Part shown: positions 48,841 to 57,899 of the stretch, in pieces
Layout of the letters: each line of letters starts with the position of its first letter
Numbering within the stretch: the stretch's first letter is position 1
Position numbers and translations under genes: made by a program
From: Maricaulis sp965228215
GTDB lineage: Bacteria; Pseudomonadota; Alphaproteobacteria; Caulobacterales; Maricaulaceae
NCBI GenBank assembly: GCA_965228215.1
Contig: OZ245800.1
Span: forward strand, 496,001 to 560,000
Direction: 5' to 3'
DNA: 64,000 nt
Notes under the pieces: generated by a model
What the model saw: the letters and a program-made list of their open reading frames with translations, nothing else
Told to the model about the DNA's origin: nothing
The model's database searches: none

Positions 48841-50661
48841 TTATTCGACCGTAACAGATTTGGCGAGGTTTCGAGGCTGGTCGACATCCGTGCCTTTATG
48901 GACGGCGACGTAATAGGCTAGGAGCTGAACTGCTATTGCCGACACTATCGGAGCGGTCAGCCCGTCACCGTCGGGCAATGTGACTATCGAACTCACCTCG
49001 CCCTTCAACTCCTCCGCGCCGACCGCATCGGTGATCGCGATAACCCGCGCGCCGCGTGCCCTAACTTCTTGGATTGAAGACAAGGTCTTGGTGAACAGTT
49101 CATCATGCGGAGCGATCACGACAATCGCAACGTCATCCTCAATGAGCGCGATGGGGCCATGCTTGAGCTCGCCCGCCGCATAGCCCTCGGCGTGTATATA
49201 GCTGATTTCCTTGAGTTTGAGCGCGCCCTCCAGCGCAAGAGGAAAGAATGCGTTCCGACCCAAATAGAGGACAATCGGCGAATTAGACAGATCACTGGCC
49301 AGAGAATTGACTTCATCCTCAATTTGCAATGCCGAGTTCATCAGGCCGGGTATGCTCATGAGTGAATTGACGTGAACTGCTTGCGCGTTCTGATCGATTC
49401 TGCGGCGCTCCACTGCTGCCAATACCGCCATCGAGGCAAGCGCCGCAAGCTGGCAAGTGAAGGCCTTGGTCGAAGCCACCCCAATTTCGGGTCCCGCCAG
49501 CGTTGGCACAACGATATCAGCTTCGCGTGCCATCGTGGAATGCGGCGTATTCACAAGCGCAATCGTGCGAATGCCGGCCAATTTACAAAGACGTAGCGCT
49601 TCCAGCGTGTCCGCGGTCTCGCCAGACTGCGAGATGAACAAGGCGGCATCATTGTCCAGAAAAGCCGGATTTCGATAGCGAAACTCGGATGCAATATCGA
49701 CCTCAACAGGAAGCCCGGCCAAGCTCTCAAACCAATACTCCGCCACCTGGCCTGCATAAGATGCGGTGCCGCAGCCGATAATGAGCAGTCGGGAAAGGTC
49801 GGCAAAGTCTAGCCCTTCGATAGGCTTGGCCTGACCATCAACAGCATTGAGATAGGCGGCGAAAGTGCGCCCCACGACTTCCGGCTGCTCGTAGATTTCC
49901 TTCTGCATGAAGTGGCGGTGATTGCCTTTCTCCGCCAATACCGCAGACATCAAGGCCGGTGAGACTGCGCGTGCTGCAGGCCGGCCTTCGGAATCGAACA
50001 CCAGAATGCCATCGGCGCGGACAATGACGGCATCGCCTTCCTCCAGATACATGACCGTGCGAGCCTCGCCGGTAATCGCCATGATATCGGATGCAAGAAA
50101 GCCCGTTCCGTCGCCGAGCGCAGCGATCAAGGGCGCGCCGCGCCGCGCGCCAAGCACAAGGTCCGGATGCCCCTCGACAATCGCCCCTAGAGCAAATGCA
50201 CCCTCTAGTCGCGACAGGATGGACAGCCAGGCCTCCTGAGGCGGGAGCCCGTCCTCGAGCGCGCTATCCAGCAAGTGAGCGACGACTTCGGTGTCCGTGT
50301 CGCTGCTGAATTGGCGACCACGGGTGGAGAGTTCATCGCGCAAGGCCTTGAAATTTTCGATTATGCCATTGTGAACCAGGCAGACACGTCCGGCTCGGTG
50401 GGGGTGGGCATTCGATTGCGTGGGTGCACCGTGGGTCGCCCATCGCGTATGAGCGATGCCCGTTGAACCGACATGCGCATTGGCGATCTCCACCTCTAAC
50501 GCCGCGACCTTGCCTGATGCGCGCGCCCGGCGAACCACACCGTCTTCACAGTGAAGCGCGATCCCGGCAGAATCATACCCGCGATATTCAAGCCGCCTCA
50601 GGCCTTCAATCAGCACATCGCGCGCGTCAGCGCGACCTACTACTCCGACAATTCCGCACAT
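48841..50661 (-). CDS. glmS: Glutamine-fructose-6-phosphate aminotransferase GlmS
   Basis: 606 residues, full length. Makes glucosamine 6-phosphate for UDP-GlcNAc. N-terminal glutaminase with catalytic Cys in MCGIVGVVGRADARDVLIEG, TRWATHGAPTQSNAHPH, then two SIS domains about 285-420 (IGCGTASYAGQVAEYW, FISQSGETADTLEALR, VGSTKAFTCQL-type VASTKAFTCQLAAL) and 455-600, ending PRNLAKSVTVE. No glmS ribozyme is expected or seen. Often glmU is adjacent; here it is not. Confidence 0.97.
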   Translation of the reverse strand: MCGIVGVVGRADARDVLIEGLRRLEYRGYDSAGIALHCEDGVVRRARASGKVAALEVEIANAHVGSTGIAHTRWATHGAPTQSNAHPHRAGRVCLVHNGIIENFKALRDELSTRGRQFSSDTDTEVVAHLLDSALEDGLPPQEAWLSILSRLEGAFALGAIVEGHPDLVLGARRGAPLIAALGDGTGFLASDIMAITGEARTVMYLEEGDAVIVRADGILVFDSEGRPAARAVSPALMSAVLAEKGNHRHFMQKEIYEQPEVVGRTFAAYLNAVDGQAKPIEGLDFADLSRLLIIGCGTASYAGQVAEYWFESLAGLPVEVDIASEFRYRNPAFLDNDAALFISQSGETADTLEALRLCKLAGIRTIALVNTPHSTMAREADIVVPTLAGPEIGVASTKAFTCQLAALASMAVLAAVERRRIDQNAQAVHVNSLMSIPGLMNSALQIEDEVNSLASDLSNSPIVLYLGRNAFFPLALEGALKLKEISYIHAEGYAAGELKHGPIALIEDDVAIVVIAPHDELFTKTLSSIQEVRARGARVIAITDAVGAEELKGEVSSIVTLPDGDGLTAPIVSAIAVQLLAYYVAVHKGTDVDQPRNLAKSVTVE

Positions 50662-50860
50662 CCGGCCTTGCCTCCAGATCCCAACGTTTAAATCTCAATT
50701 TACAAAAACACTCATAGCATCTTCCGGCGCTCCTTCGGTCGATTTGGAAATCAACGGCAATTACAATTAGCGTTGATAGGAATGGAGCAAGGAAGTTGGC
50801 GTTAATGATCGAGCCACAACAAATAATGGTGATGGTTGGACACCGAATTTTCAGCGACGT

Positions 50861-51733
50861 CTAAACCGGATCCGCCCATCTAGGCTTTAGGCTCTTGGAA
50901 ACAGCATCGTAGTACTGCGCTTGGAAATCGGGCAGACGATGCGCCATGTCTGCCGTCACCCGATCATCTAATGGAATCTGCGGAATATAGTTCGGGTGCT
51001 CATGGTCCGTTATATAGGGGTCATTTCGCTTGGTATTATAGCACGCAAGCAATCCAATTCGTGATAGTGCAGACTTATTCGGATAAGAGCCGTGAATGGT
51101 GTTTGCGTGAAAGATGACGCAATCACCTGGATCCAATTCAATCGCAACTTCCGGATGGCGCTTCATGATTTCAGTCAACCGATCTCGCTCAACACCGCTA
51201 TCCGCCGGACCAAACGATTCGTGCTCAACCCGCCCTAAACGATGAGACTTATCTAGCACTCGCAAACAGCCGTTGGACAGTTCCGATCTTTCCGCGGCGA
51301 TGAAGCAGGTAGCCATATCCGGATATAAGCACCCCATTCCATACCAATAATAATAGTCTTGGTGGTAGGAAAATCCCGGCATTTTTGGGTACTTAAGCGC
51401 AACTTTGTTATGGTAAACATAAGGTTCGTCATCAAACGCATACTTTATTGTGTTGAAGATGACCGCCCGCCTAGAGAAATACGAAAAAACGTCAAATCCT
51501 GACGTATCGTTCCACACAAATATAGTCTCGAACGACGGATATTCACCGGCCTCGAATTTTTGTTGAACATCGCGAAATCGATCTTGCATGACGTCGCAAG
51601 TATCTACACACCGCTTCAGAATTTCTACTTCGGCGTGGCTGAATGCATTCCGAATAACGACGTACCCACTTTCGACAAATCGCTTAGCAAATCCCTTGCA
51701 CTTGTCGTCACTGATATGCTCAACTTTGGTCAT
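50861..51733 (-). CDS. Phytanoyl-CoA dioxygenase-family oxygenase
   Basis: About 290 residues. Iron/2-oxoglutarate triad visible: H125 and D127 in FSYHQDYYYW, H215 in FHANTIHGSYPNKS, and R226 in SRIGLL for the 2-oxoglutarate carboxylate. The family hydroxylates diverse small molecules and sugar or lipid parts. Located among polysaccharide genes and divergent from a methyltransferase gene, it may tailor a sugar precursor; no substrate can be read. AT-rich compared with the first 40 kb. Confidence 0.85.
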   Translation of the reverse strand: MTKVEHISDDKCKGFAKRFVESGYVVIRNAFSHAEVEILKRCVDTCDVMQDRFRDVQQKFEAGEYPSFETIFVWNDTSGFDVFSYFSRRAVIFNTIKYAFDDEPYVYHNKVALKYPKMPGFSYHQDYYYWYGMGCLYPDMATCFIAAERSELSNGCLRVLDKSHRLGRVEHESFGPADSGVERDRLTEIMKRHPEVAIELDPGDCVIFHANTIHGSYPNKSALSRIGLLACYNTKRNDPYITDHEHPNYIPQIPLDDRVTADMAHRLPDFQAQYYDAVSKSLKPRWADPV

Positions 51734-52084
51734 CAATATTTCTCAACATCACCAGCTTGCTGATGAACAGCGCCATAAATGGCGTCAGAGGTGCGATCAG
51801 ACCAGAATGAGTGCCCGACGAACCATATCCAACGCTGGATTCTATCTTATATTTGCGGAATCTAAGCTGCAATTAACGCCAGCAACGATATCCGAAATTC
51901 TCAAGAACGAACCACGACGCCGGTTCGCTGTGAAAGATGTATAAAACGGGCCGTCTCATGGAAACACTGCTAATGTATGAACGATCCAGGCTACGCTAGA
52001 TTTTGCTCATAAGAGCTGATCTAGCAACCCTCGAACCCAAAAACATAGACAGAACCCTCAACAATATAATCTCGAAAGTTCAAA
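51734..52084. other. Intergenic region, 351 bases, no recognised element
   Basis: Divergent gap between the oxygenase and methyltransferase genes. It is AT-rich and holds short open frames without ribosome sites or family likeness. It should hold promoters for both genes. Nothing else seen. Confidence 0.4.
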
Positions 52085-53077
52085 ATGGCCGAAACTGATT
52101 ACGAGCGAAAAGTTCAAGAACAAATAGATCAATACATTGATCTTAATATTCATGAACTGCCTGAGATTTTTCACTATTGGAGCAATCGATATTTGGTTTC
52201 GATGCTCGAAACTGTGTTCGGCGAGAGCGACTTATTCGAAATATTTGCTAATGAAATATCGGCTGCCTTTGCGCGCTGTACCGACAATTCAGTTGTGTCG
52301 CTTGGTGCCGGTGATTGCTACTTCGAAATTGAATTAGCCTCTCGCCTACGGAAGCGAGGCGTTACAGACTTTAAGATAACTTGCATCGAGCTATCGGAAC
52401 ACCTGACCGATCGCGCAAGATCGTCAGCGAAAGATAATGGTGTCGAAGAATACATTGAGCTGGTTAACGCCGACATCAACATTTGGCGCCCCTCGCATCG
52501 GGTCGCAGCATATATGGCAAATCAATCGCTACATCATTTTGTTGAGTTAGAACTGATTTTCGACAACATCAAAGAAAACTTGGAAAATGAGGGCCTATTT
52601 ATCACAAGTGATGTCATAGGACGAAACGGGCACCAACGCTGGCCCGAAGCTCGACGATACTTAGACAAGTTTTGGGCGCGACTGGCGCCCAAATACAAGT
52701 ACAACCATTCGCTAAAGCGACTGGATCATCCACAGTTCGTTGATCATGATTGCTCGACCGAAGGTTTCGAGGGCATCCGGGCAGAAGACATCATGCCTCT
52801 GCTTGTTAAGAATTTTAACTTTCGAAGCTTGGTCGCTCGGGGAGGGATAATTGAGCCGTTCATTGACCGGGGATATGGGCATAATTTCGACCCAGCCAAC
52901 CCTGAAGATGTCCGCTTCATTGATGAGGTCGAAATCACTAACTCGGTGTTGCTGCAGGAAGGAATCATCAAGCCGACACAGATCGTCGCCGCCATGACGC
53001 CCGACCCTAACGTGAAGCCAAAATATTTAGGGAATCTCTCTCCGCAGTTTTGCGTTCGCCCTGAGGATTTCGCCTGA
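52085..53077 (+). CDS. Class I SAM-dependent methyltransferase
   Basis: 330 residues. Motif I VVSLGAGDCYFEIELASRL with the acidic residue in ITCIELSEHLTDRA, motif II region VAAYMANQSLHHFVELELIFDNI and ENEGLFITSDVIGRNGHQRWPEA. The C-terminal half (about 190-330) is an extra domain of unknown role (RRYLDKFWARLAPKYKYNH, FIDEVEITNSVLLQEGIIKP). The only rightward gene in the polysaccharide block. May O-methylate a sugar or glycan end. Confidence 0.85.
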   Translation: MAETDYERKVQEQIDQYIDLNIHELPEIFHYWSNRYLVSMLETVFGESDLFEIFANEISAAFARCTDNSVVSLGAGDCYFEIELASRLRKRGVTDFKITCIELSEHLTDRARSSAKDNGVEEYIELVNADINIWRPSHRVAAYMANQSLHHFVELELIFDNIKENLENEGLFITSDVIGRNGHQRWPEARRYLDKFWARLAPKYKYNHSLKRLDHPQFVDHDCSTEGFEGIRAEDIMPLLVKNFNFRSLVARGGIIEPFIDRGYGHNFDPANPEDVRFIDEVEITNSVLLQEGIIKPTQIVAAMTPDPNVKPKYLGNLSPQFCVRPEDFA

Positions 53078-53338
53078 AAGCTAGGAGACCCGCTCTCTCG
53101 ATTACCAGAGGTCTCGGTTGTTTGTTTGATGCCATAACGACAGCAGGCTCCACCGACTGGCGGAAGCCTGCAAACATTCCAGAGTCGGTTCCTCGCCAAG
53201 ATTTCGATCAATCCTGGCTAGCGCCGGATGGTCGGAGGCCCACGCTCACATCCTGCAAGGCCCGGTCGTTGACGCGGATCGGCGATCTCCACAATCACAA
53301 TTCTTACGCTTCGATTAGCGCTCTAATGGCTCAAGCTG
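53078..53338. other. Convergent gap with no recognised gene
   Basis: 261 bases between the methyltransferase and the Gmd-like gene. The sequence is somewhat more GC-rich than its neighbours and has open frames on both strands, none with a recognisable protein pattern. It could be a remnant of a lost gene, but I cannot identify one. Confidence 0.35.
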
Positions 53339-54370
53339 TCATCGATTGAGCGGAATGCGGCCTGTGGAAATTTCTTCTCTCCAATGGTTTAGGAGATCTT
53401 CGAACATCTGACGGGCAGAAATTTCAGGCTTCCAATCGATAGCTGCGCGGATTTTTGTGTTATCAAACATCTGATAATCCGCATCAATTGGTCGCAGCCG
53501 ATCTTGATCGGTTTCAACTTCAATATTGTCCAACGAACTAAAACCCAAAAGTATATCAATTACTTCGGGTAGTTGAAACGCTTCCTCGCCAGCGATATTA
53601 AAGTATTCGCCGCATTTAATGGCCCCGTCTGCACTAGCCTCCATGAGAAGAAAATATGCCCTTACAGCATCGCGGGCATCTTGAAATGTTCTTGTGCTGG
53701 CCAAGTTACCGACTCGAATGACTGGTGATTGATACCCGGCCTCGATAAGAGCGATTTGTTTGGCAACCGTACTTTCAAAGAACACATCACTCCGTCGTGG
53801 ACCAGAGTGGGTACCCATACGAGTGATAAATGTTCTAAGATTGTACGCTTCCCCATAGAAACGTCCAAGATAATCCGTGCCGATTTTGCTGATGCTATAC
53901 GGACTCGCCCCATGGAAGGGAGTGTCTTCGTCCAGTGCGACCCCAACCTTAGCACGTCCATAAACTTCGCTCGAAGAGCATACGTGTACCACCGGATGAT
54001 AATTTTCCAGCTCACTTTGCTGACGTATAACTTCAAGCAAATTTGCGGTGCCCACTATATTAGTCTGAAGTGTTTCCGTCGGAATCTCGAATGAGGTTTT
54101 TGGATATGATTGAGCGGCCAAATGAGAAACATAATCCGGCCGTGTCTCTCGTATTATGCGAGCAATCGACGCATAGTCGTTCAAATCTGCATAGACCAGA
54201 CTAATTCGATCACGATTATTGATCCTGTTGGTCAGGTGGTACAGGTTATCTAGCGGCTCCTGCCACCGCATCATCCCAACAACTTCATACGACGTTTCTT
54301 TGAGCACATAATCGGCGAGCTGCGACCCAACTTGGCCTGTAATGCCAGTAATCAAGATCTTTTTGGTCAT
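53339..54370 (-). CDS. GDP-mannose/GDP-heptose 4,6-dehydratase-like SDR
   Basis: About 343 residues from the ATG at 54370. An extension to 54391 would need a TTG start without a ribosome site. Extended SDR: NAD(P) loop ILITGITGQVGSQLADYVL, ADLNDYASIARIIRETRPDYVSHLAAQSYP, the catalytic region VCSSSEVYG and Tyr/Lys in YSISKIGTDYLGRFYGE, then GPRRSDVFF. The ITGITGQ start and LAAQSYP resemble GDP-mannose 4,6-dehydratases. Beside heptose kinase, phosphatase and guanylyltransferase genes, it fits the WcbK/DmhA type that acts on GDP-manno-heptose (6-deoxy-heptose route); GDP-mannose remains possible because manC is also present. Confidence 0.8.
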   Translation of the reverse strand: MTKKILITGITGQVGSQLADYVLKETSYEVVGMMRWQEPLDNLYHLTNRINNRDRISLVYADLNDYASIARIIRETRPDYVSHLAAQSYPKTSFEIPTETLQTNIVGTANLLEVIRQQSELENYHPVVHVCSSSEVYGRAKVGVALDEDTPFHGASPYSISKIGTDYLGRFYGEAYNLRTFITRMGTHSGPRRSDVFFESTVAKQIALIEAGYQSPVIRVGNLASTRTFQDARDAVRAYFLLMEASADGAIKCGEYFNIAGEEAFQLPEVIDILLGFSSLDNIEVETDQDRLRPIDADYQMFDNTKIRAAIDWKPEISARQMFEDLLNHWREEISTGRIPLNR

Positions 54371-54416
54371 AACGTCTTCTTTGTCGGTCAAACTAAAAAC
54401 AATGGATGCTGAACGT

Positions 54417-55268
54417 TCAAAACTCTTCCCGCACCGCGTCAGCCAAATCCCTCGCCGGCCGGCCGAGAAGTTTTAACAGCACTGGCGACTTCATCGCGAT
54501 TACGCGAGGACGGTTTTCGAAAAAGCTAGGATCTGGCTCAGTGACCTCATATCGTAGGCCACCTAAGTGATTGTCGCGAATAGCCTCGGCAAACTCTATC
54601 CGAGAGACAATTTCAGGCCCTCCAAAATTGATCACGTTTTCGGACACCGAATCCCACTTAACGGCCAGGGCCAAAGCCCCGTCAATTACGTCGTCGCGGT
54701 GAATAACCGCCCTTCTGAACGGGTGAAACAGCGATGCTCGTTCTTGACGTTCATCGCATCCAACCAAGTATTTAGTGAACTTATCTTCCCGCGAAAAGAC
54801 ATAGGACAATCGAATCGATTTGAACAGAGCTTGATCGCCAAATTTAAGCTCAATTGCGTGTTTCATATTCGCGTATTCACCGGATGGGGATGTCGATGCG
54901 CTCTCATCAAATTCGTTTTCCCGCTCGCCGTAGACAGCGTCACTCGAGAAGAAAATAACTCGCGCTCCTCTGGCCATGGCACGCTCGATAAACACAGCCG
55001 TCCCGGAGACATTCGTTGCCCACGCTCGGTCATGCTCAAGCGCGCATACATCTGGCGCGGAAATGGCGGCCGTTAACATGACCGTATCGTTCGGTTCGAT
55101 CATTGAAAAATCGAAATTCTCTGGATCCGAAAGATCAAGCGCTAGGAGCGGCGTTCGTCCTGTCGTCGAAGTCCCCTCACAGCGTCCTAGCCGCGAGCAA
55201 CGATCATACAATTGCCGGCCAATATACCCACTCGCCCCGACCACGATGAATTTGTTGTGTTGGTCCAT
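54417..55268 (-). CDS. RmlD-like NAD-dependent reductase/epimerase
   Basis: 283 residues. NAD(P) loop FIVVGASGYIGRQLYDRCS, VMLTAAISAPDVCALEHDRAWATNVSG, FFSSDAVYGERENEF and the Tyr/Lys pair in YANMKHAIELKFG. Shorter C-terminal domain than epimerases, like RmlD/DmhB reductases that reduce the 4-keto group after a 4,6-dehydratase. Lies 46 bases upstream of the Gmd-like gene on the same strand, so the pair would convert the GDP-sugar to its 6-deoxy form. Confidence 0.75.
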   Translation of the reverse strand: MDQHNKFIVVGASGYIGRQLYDRCSRLGRCEGTSTTGRTPLLALDLSDPENFDFSMIEPNDTVMLTAAISAPDVCALEHDRAWATNVSGTAVFIERAMARGARVIFFSSDAVYGERENEFDESASTSPSGEYANMKHAIELKFGDQALFKSIRLSYVFSREDKFTKYLVGCDERQERASLFHPFRRAVIHRDDVIDGALALAVKWDSVSENVINFGGPEIVSRIEFAEAIRDNHLGGLRYEVTEPDPSFFENRPRVIAMKSPVLLKLLGRPARDLADAVREEF

Positions 55269-55452
55269 TTTTCGTGTCTCACGGCTTACATTGCGATGCT
55301 GATTGCGAGTCTTGCTACCTGCACGGTCGCGGTTCTCGCATTCGAAACGGCGAAATTCGATAGAATAGTCTCACGACCAGGAGATTTGGGTGGCCCGCAC
55401 CCCGCGCGGTGCGATTCAAATAGGCTTAGCGGCAGCCCAACCATAGCCTTCG

Positions 55453-55965
55453 TCAAGCATGCTGAATAATATTTTCAACCAGCGTATCAAGCCGGCCGTC
55501 CCGGTAAAGAAATCCACGAATGCCAGCCCTCTTGGCTGCTACTAAATCCGAATCTTTGTCCCCGATCATGACGCAGTCACGAGGTTTGAGTTCGAAATCC
55601 TTCATTGCTGACAACAACATACCAGGGTTTGGCTTCCGGTCAGGGTGAGAATTAACTTTGAACTGCCCAATGCTCGCGTCGCGATGATAGGGACAAAAGT
55701 AAAAGCGCGCTATAGCCGCGCCGGCCTTCGCTAACTCGGCATTCATACGCTGGTGAAAACGATGCATTTCATCTTCGGAATAGTAACCGCGCCCAATTCC
55801 AGATTGATTGGTGACAACGATCGCGTCGATTTTGTGGTTTGCAATCAACACCAACGCCTCGATAGCGCCCGGCATCCACTTTAAGTCGCTTTCGCGATGA
55901 GTATAACCATCGTCGACGTTTAGAACGCCATCTCTGTCGAACAAAATCGCACGCAAACTACACAA
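55453..55965 (-). CDS. gmhB: GmhB-type heptose bisphosphate phosphatase (HAD family)
   Basis: About 170 residues. No ATG or GTG is available; a TTG at 55965 (overlapping the upstream stop by eight bases) or at 55956 must serve as start. HAD motifs: AILFDRDGVLNVDDGY with both Asp, IVVTNQSGIGRGYYSEDEM, and DCVMIGDKDSDLVAAKRAGI. Removes the 7-phosphate of D-glycero-D-manno-heptose 1,7-bisphosphate. The zinc loop is altered: FYFCPYHRDAS keeps the first Cys, but the later Cys pair of E. coli GmhB is replaced by HPDRKPNPGM. Confidence 0.82.
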   Translation of the reverse strand: MCSLRAILFDRDGVLNVDDGYTHRESDLKWMPGAIEALVLIANHKIDAIVVTNQSGIGRGYYSEDEMHRFHQRMNAELAKAGAAIARFYFCPYHRDASIGQFKVNSHPDRKPNPGMLLSAMKDFELKPRDCVMIGDKDSDLVAAKRAGIRGFLYRDGRLDTLVENIIQHA

Positions 55966-57163
55966 GGGGAAGGACCTGGCTAGCGTGAGACCTCGCGATG
56001 ATCGGGCCTACACGAAGCAGTTCTGCTAAAGCGAGGTAAACATGGTAGAGAGTGCTGGCAGGAGTAAATAGGCTTTGCGGCTCCATATCCTCATTAAACT
56101 GATCGATCCATCCACCTTCAGGCTCGCTAGCGAGATAATAGTCTCGCAGGTTGTCTATTATCTTATTTATCCTCAGCAAATTGGGCGCCCGACCGATTTC
56201 ATACATCGCGAGCTCAGCTTTGATTGTTTCCGTTTGCGGCCAGGATCGATGAGAAGTTTTGACGACCCGGCCATCAACATCCACCGCATCGAAGACCAAC
56301 TGTGTCGCCGAGTTGATGCCATAGCGATCAGCGAATGCATAAAGCTGCTCTATTCTTCGCCGATTGTCAGACCCTGAGGAACTGTCTAACCTTTTTAAAA
56401 TCCACGCCCATTCCATTTGGTGCCCCGGCTCGGTAAGGCGTCCCTGCTCATTCTTCATCGCACACCAACGCTGCCCAGAAAACTCCCGAAGCGCGCCGCT
56501 TTCGCTATTAAAACTCCGATCAAAGACCGTTTCGATGATTTCAGATGCAGTCGAAAAATGATTTCTGTTCCCAGTGGCATCGCCTGCCGCAATAAAAGCC
56601 TCAACAAGGTGCATATGCGGATTTTGCTGGCGAACTGTTAGCGGCCAATCATACGCCTCAACATACCCGGTTCCGTCCGGGTGGCGCATGCGCGAATCCA
56701 AAAAGGTCAACGTATCATTGAATACGCTGGCCATACGGTCGTCCGCCAAGCCTGCAGACATCATCCAACTAAGAGCAAAAATCACGAACGACAGATCGTA
56801 TAAATCTGGGGTCTCATCTATGACCGCGCCGCCCGCCGACAAACGTCGCGCCCACCCCCGATCAGGACCCAACCACGCATTATCAATCATGTAGTTTGTG
56901 GCTTCAACGGCATGCTCGCGACCGATCGAGCTTACTCCGCTCTTGCACGAATGAGCATAGACGAAAATTTGCCTAGCCAGCACCCTGGTGCGCCTAAAAC
57001 TTGGATCATCAACGCCAAGATTCAAGCCTAACCGCTCCCGGAACACGCCAGCGTTTTCATCATATCCAGTTGAAATCCACCGAGGTAGGGCTTTGTCTCT
57101 GAGCCATGAAGTGGCCCTGTCAATATTCCTTTCGAAATCAGCAATTTGGCGATCAATGGTCAT
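55958..57163 (-). CDS. AGE-family sugar isomerase/epimerase in the heptose operon
   Basis: 401 residues from the ATG at 57163, overlapping the guanylyltransferase gene by 11 bases. (Alpha/alpha)6 barrel: FRRTRVLARQIFVYAHSCKSG, RRLSAGGAVIDETPDLYDLSF, RQQNPHMHLVEAFIAAGDATG, EPGHQMEWAWILKRLDSS, SWPQTETIKAELAMYE and STLYHVYLALAELLRV. Paralogue of the gene at 15783. It occupies the place where a GmhA isomerase would be expected, between the HddC- and GmhB-type genes. Could make or interconvert the sugar phosphate entering this pathway, or epimerise a product. Confidence 0.8.
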   Translation of the reverse strand: MTIDRQIADFERNIDRATSWLRDKALPRWISTGYDENAGVFRERLGLNLGVDDPSFRRTRVLARQIFVYAHSCKSGVSSIGREHAVEATNYMIDNAWLGPDRGWARRLSAGGAVIDETPDLYDLSFVIFALSWMMSAGLADDRMASVFNDTLTFLDSRMRHPDGTGYVEAYDWPLTVRQQNPHMHLVEAFIAAGDATGNRNHFSTASEIIETVFDRSFNSESGALREFSGQRWCAMKNEQGRLTEPGHQMEWAWILKRLDSSSGSDNRRRIEQLYAFADRYGINSATQLVFDAVDVDGRVVKTSHRSWPQTETIKAELAMYEIGRAPNLLRINKIIDNLRDYYLASEPEGGWIDQFNEDMEPQSLFTPASTLYHVYLALAELLRVGPIIARSHASQVLPLV

Positions 57164-57899
57164 TTTCCGCTCCAACAAATCGCGGCAATTCAATTTGCGC
57201 ACGCCGATATGATTCTGGCACTCCGATATCTATGAATTCAGATGTTGTTTCTACCGCTATCACATTGTTATTGCGCACATAGAGAGGAAGAAAATCGTCT
57301 TCGAGACTATACTTCACAAAAGCCTCCGAATAGGCGGTAAGGAGATCTCGCGACGCATAATAGACGCCAGCATTGATGAAACCCGGCTGACCTTCCCGGC
57401 CCCTTTCGAAACCGATCAATTTGTCGGCTTGCAGTTGGCAAACTCCATACCGACCTGTGTCAGAAATTTTCCGTACTAAAACTCCAAAATCAGATTTCGC
57501 CGACACACACTTCGAAACCAATTGACGAAAATCGTCCGCGACATAGCTGTCACCATTCAGAACTATTACATGGTCCACAGATGTACACTTCAATGCGGCA
57601 GCCAGTCCTCCGCCTGTTCCCAGCGGCGTTTCCTCTACACAGTAGTGAACCTGTAGGCCTTCCCATTCAGCATTAAAGTGGCTCATTATTTTTTCGCGCA
57701 TGTAACCAACGGAAATTACAACGCTTTCAACTCCAGAGAACTTTAGTTTTCGGAGTAAATACTCTAGAAATGGCTTGCCATCGACACTGGCCATTGGTTT
57801 GGGTACATCATCTACTTCAGACCGAAGCCGGCTTCCTTTGCCCCCAGCAAGAATAACCGCCTCCTTTGGAAAGAAGTTTGCGCTAGTCATACTCGCCAT
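57153..57899 (-). CDS. hddC: D-glycero-alpha-D-manno-heptose 1-phosphate guanylyltransferase-like (HddC)
   Basis: 248 residues from the ATG at 57899 (GGAG seven bases upstream); an ATG at 57890 overlapping the kinase stop is the alternative. Nucleotidyltransferase fold: EAVILAGGKGSRLRSEVDDVPKPM, VDGKPFLEYLLRKLKFSGVESVVISVGYM, VEETPLGTGGGLAAAL, IVLNGDSYVADDF, FINAGVYYASRDLL and FIDIGVPESYRRAQ. Forms GDP-heptose after the kinase and phosphatase. Mannose-1-phosphate is a possible alternative substrate, but the adjacent kinase and GmhB point to heptose. Confidence 0.83.
   Translation of the reverse strand: MASMTSANFFPKEAVILAGGKGSRLRSEVDDVPKPMASVDGKPFLEYLLRKLKFSGVESVVISVGYMREKIMSHFNAEWEGLQVHYCVEETPLGTGGGLAAALKCTSVDHVIVLNGDSYVADDFRQLVSKCVSAKSDFGVLVRKISDTGRYGVCQLQADKLIGFERGREGQPGFINAGVYYASRDLLTAYSEAFVKYSLEDDFLPLYVRNNNVIAVETTSEFIDIGVPESYRRAQIELPRFVGAENDH

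Noticed and set aside
51588..51944. Plus-strand frame across the start of the oxygenase gene
   Set aside because: Overlaps the real coding start antisense; low-quality composition and no start signal.
53122..53349. Small frame after the methyltransferase as a gene or transposase remnant
   Set aside because: 75 codons, no ribosome site, no likeness to transposases on either strand.
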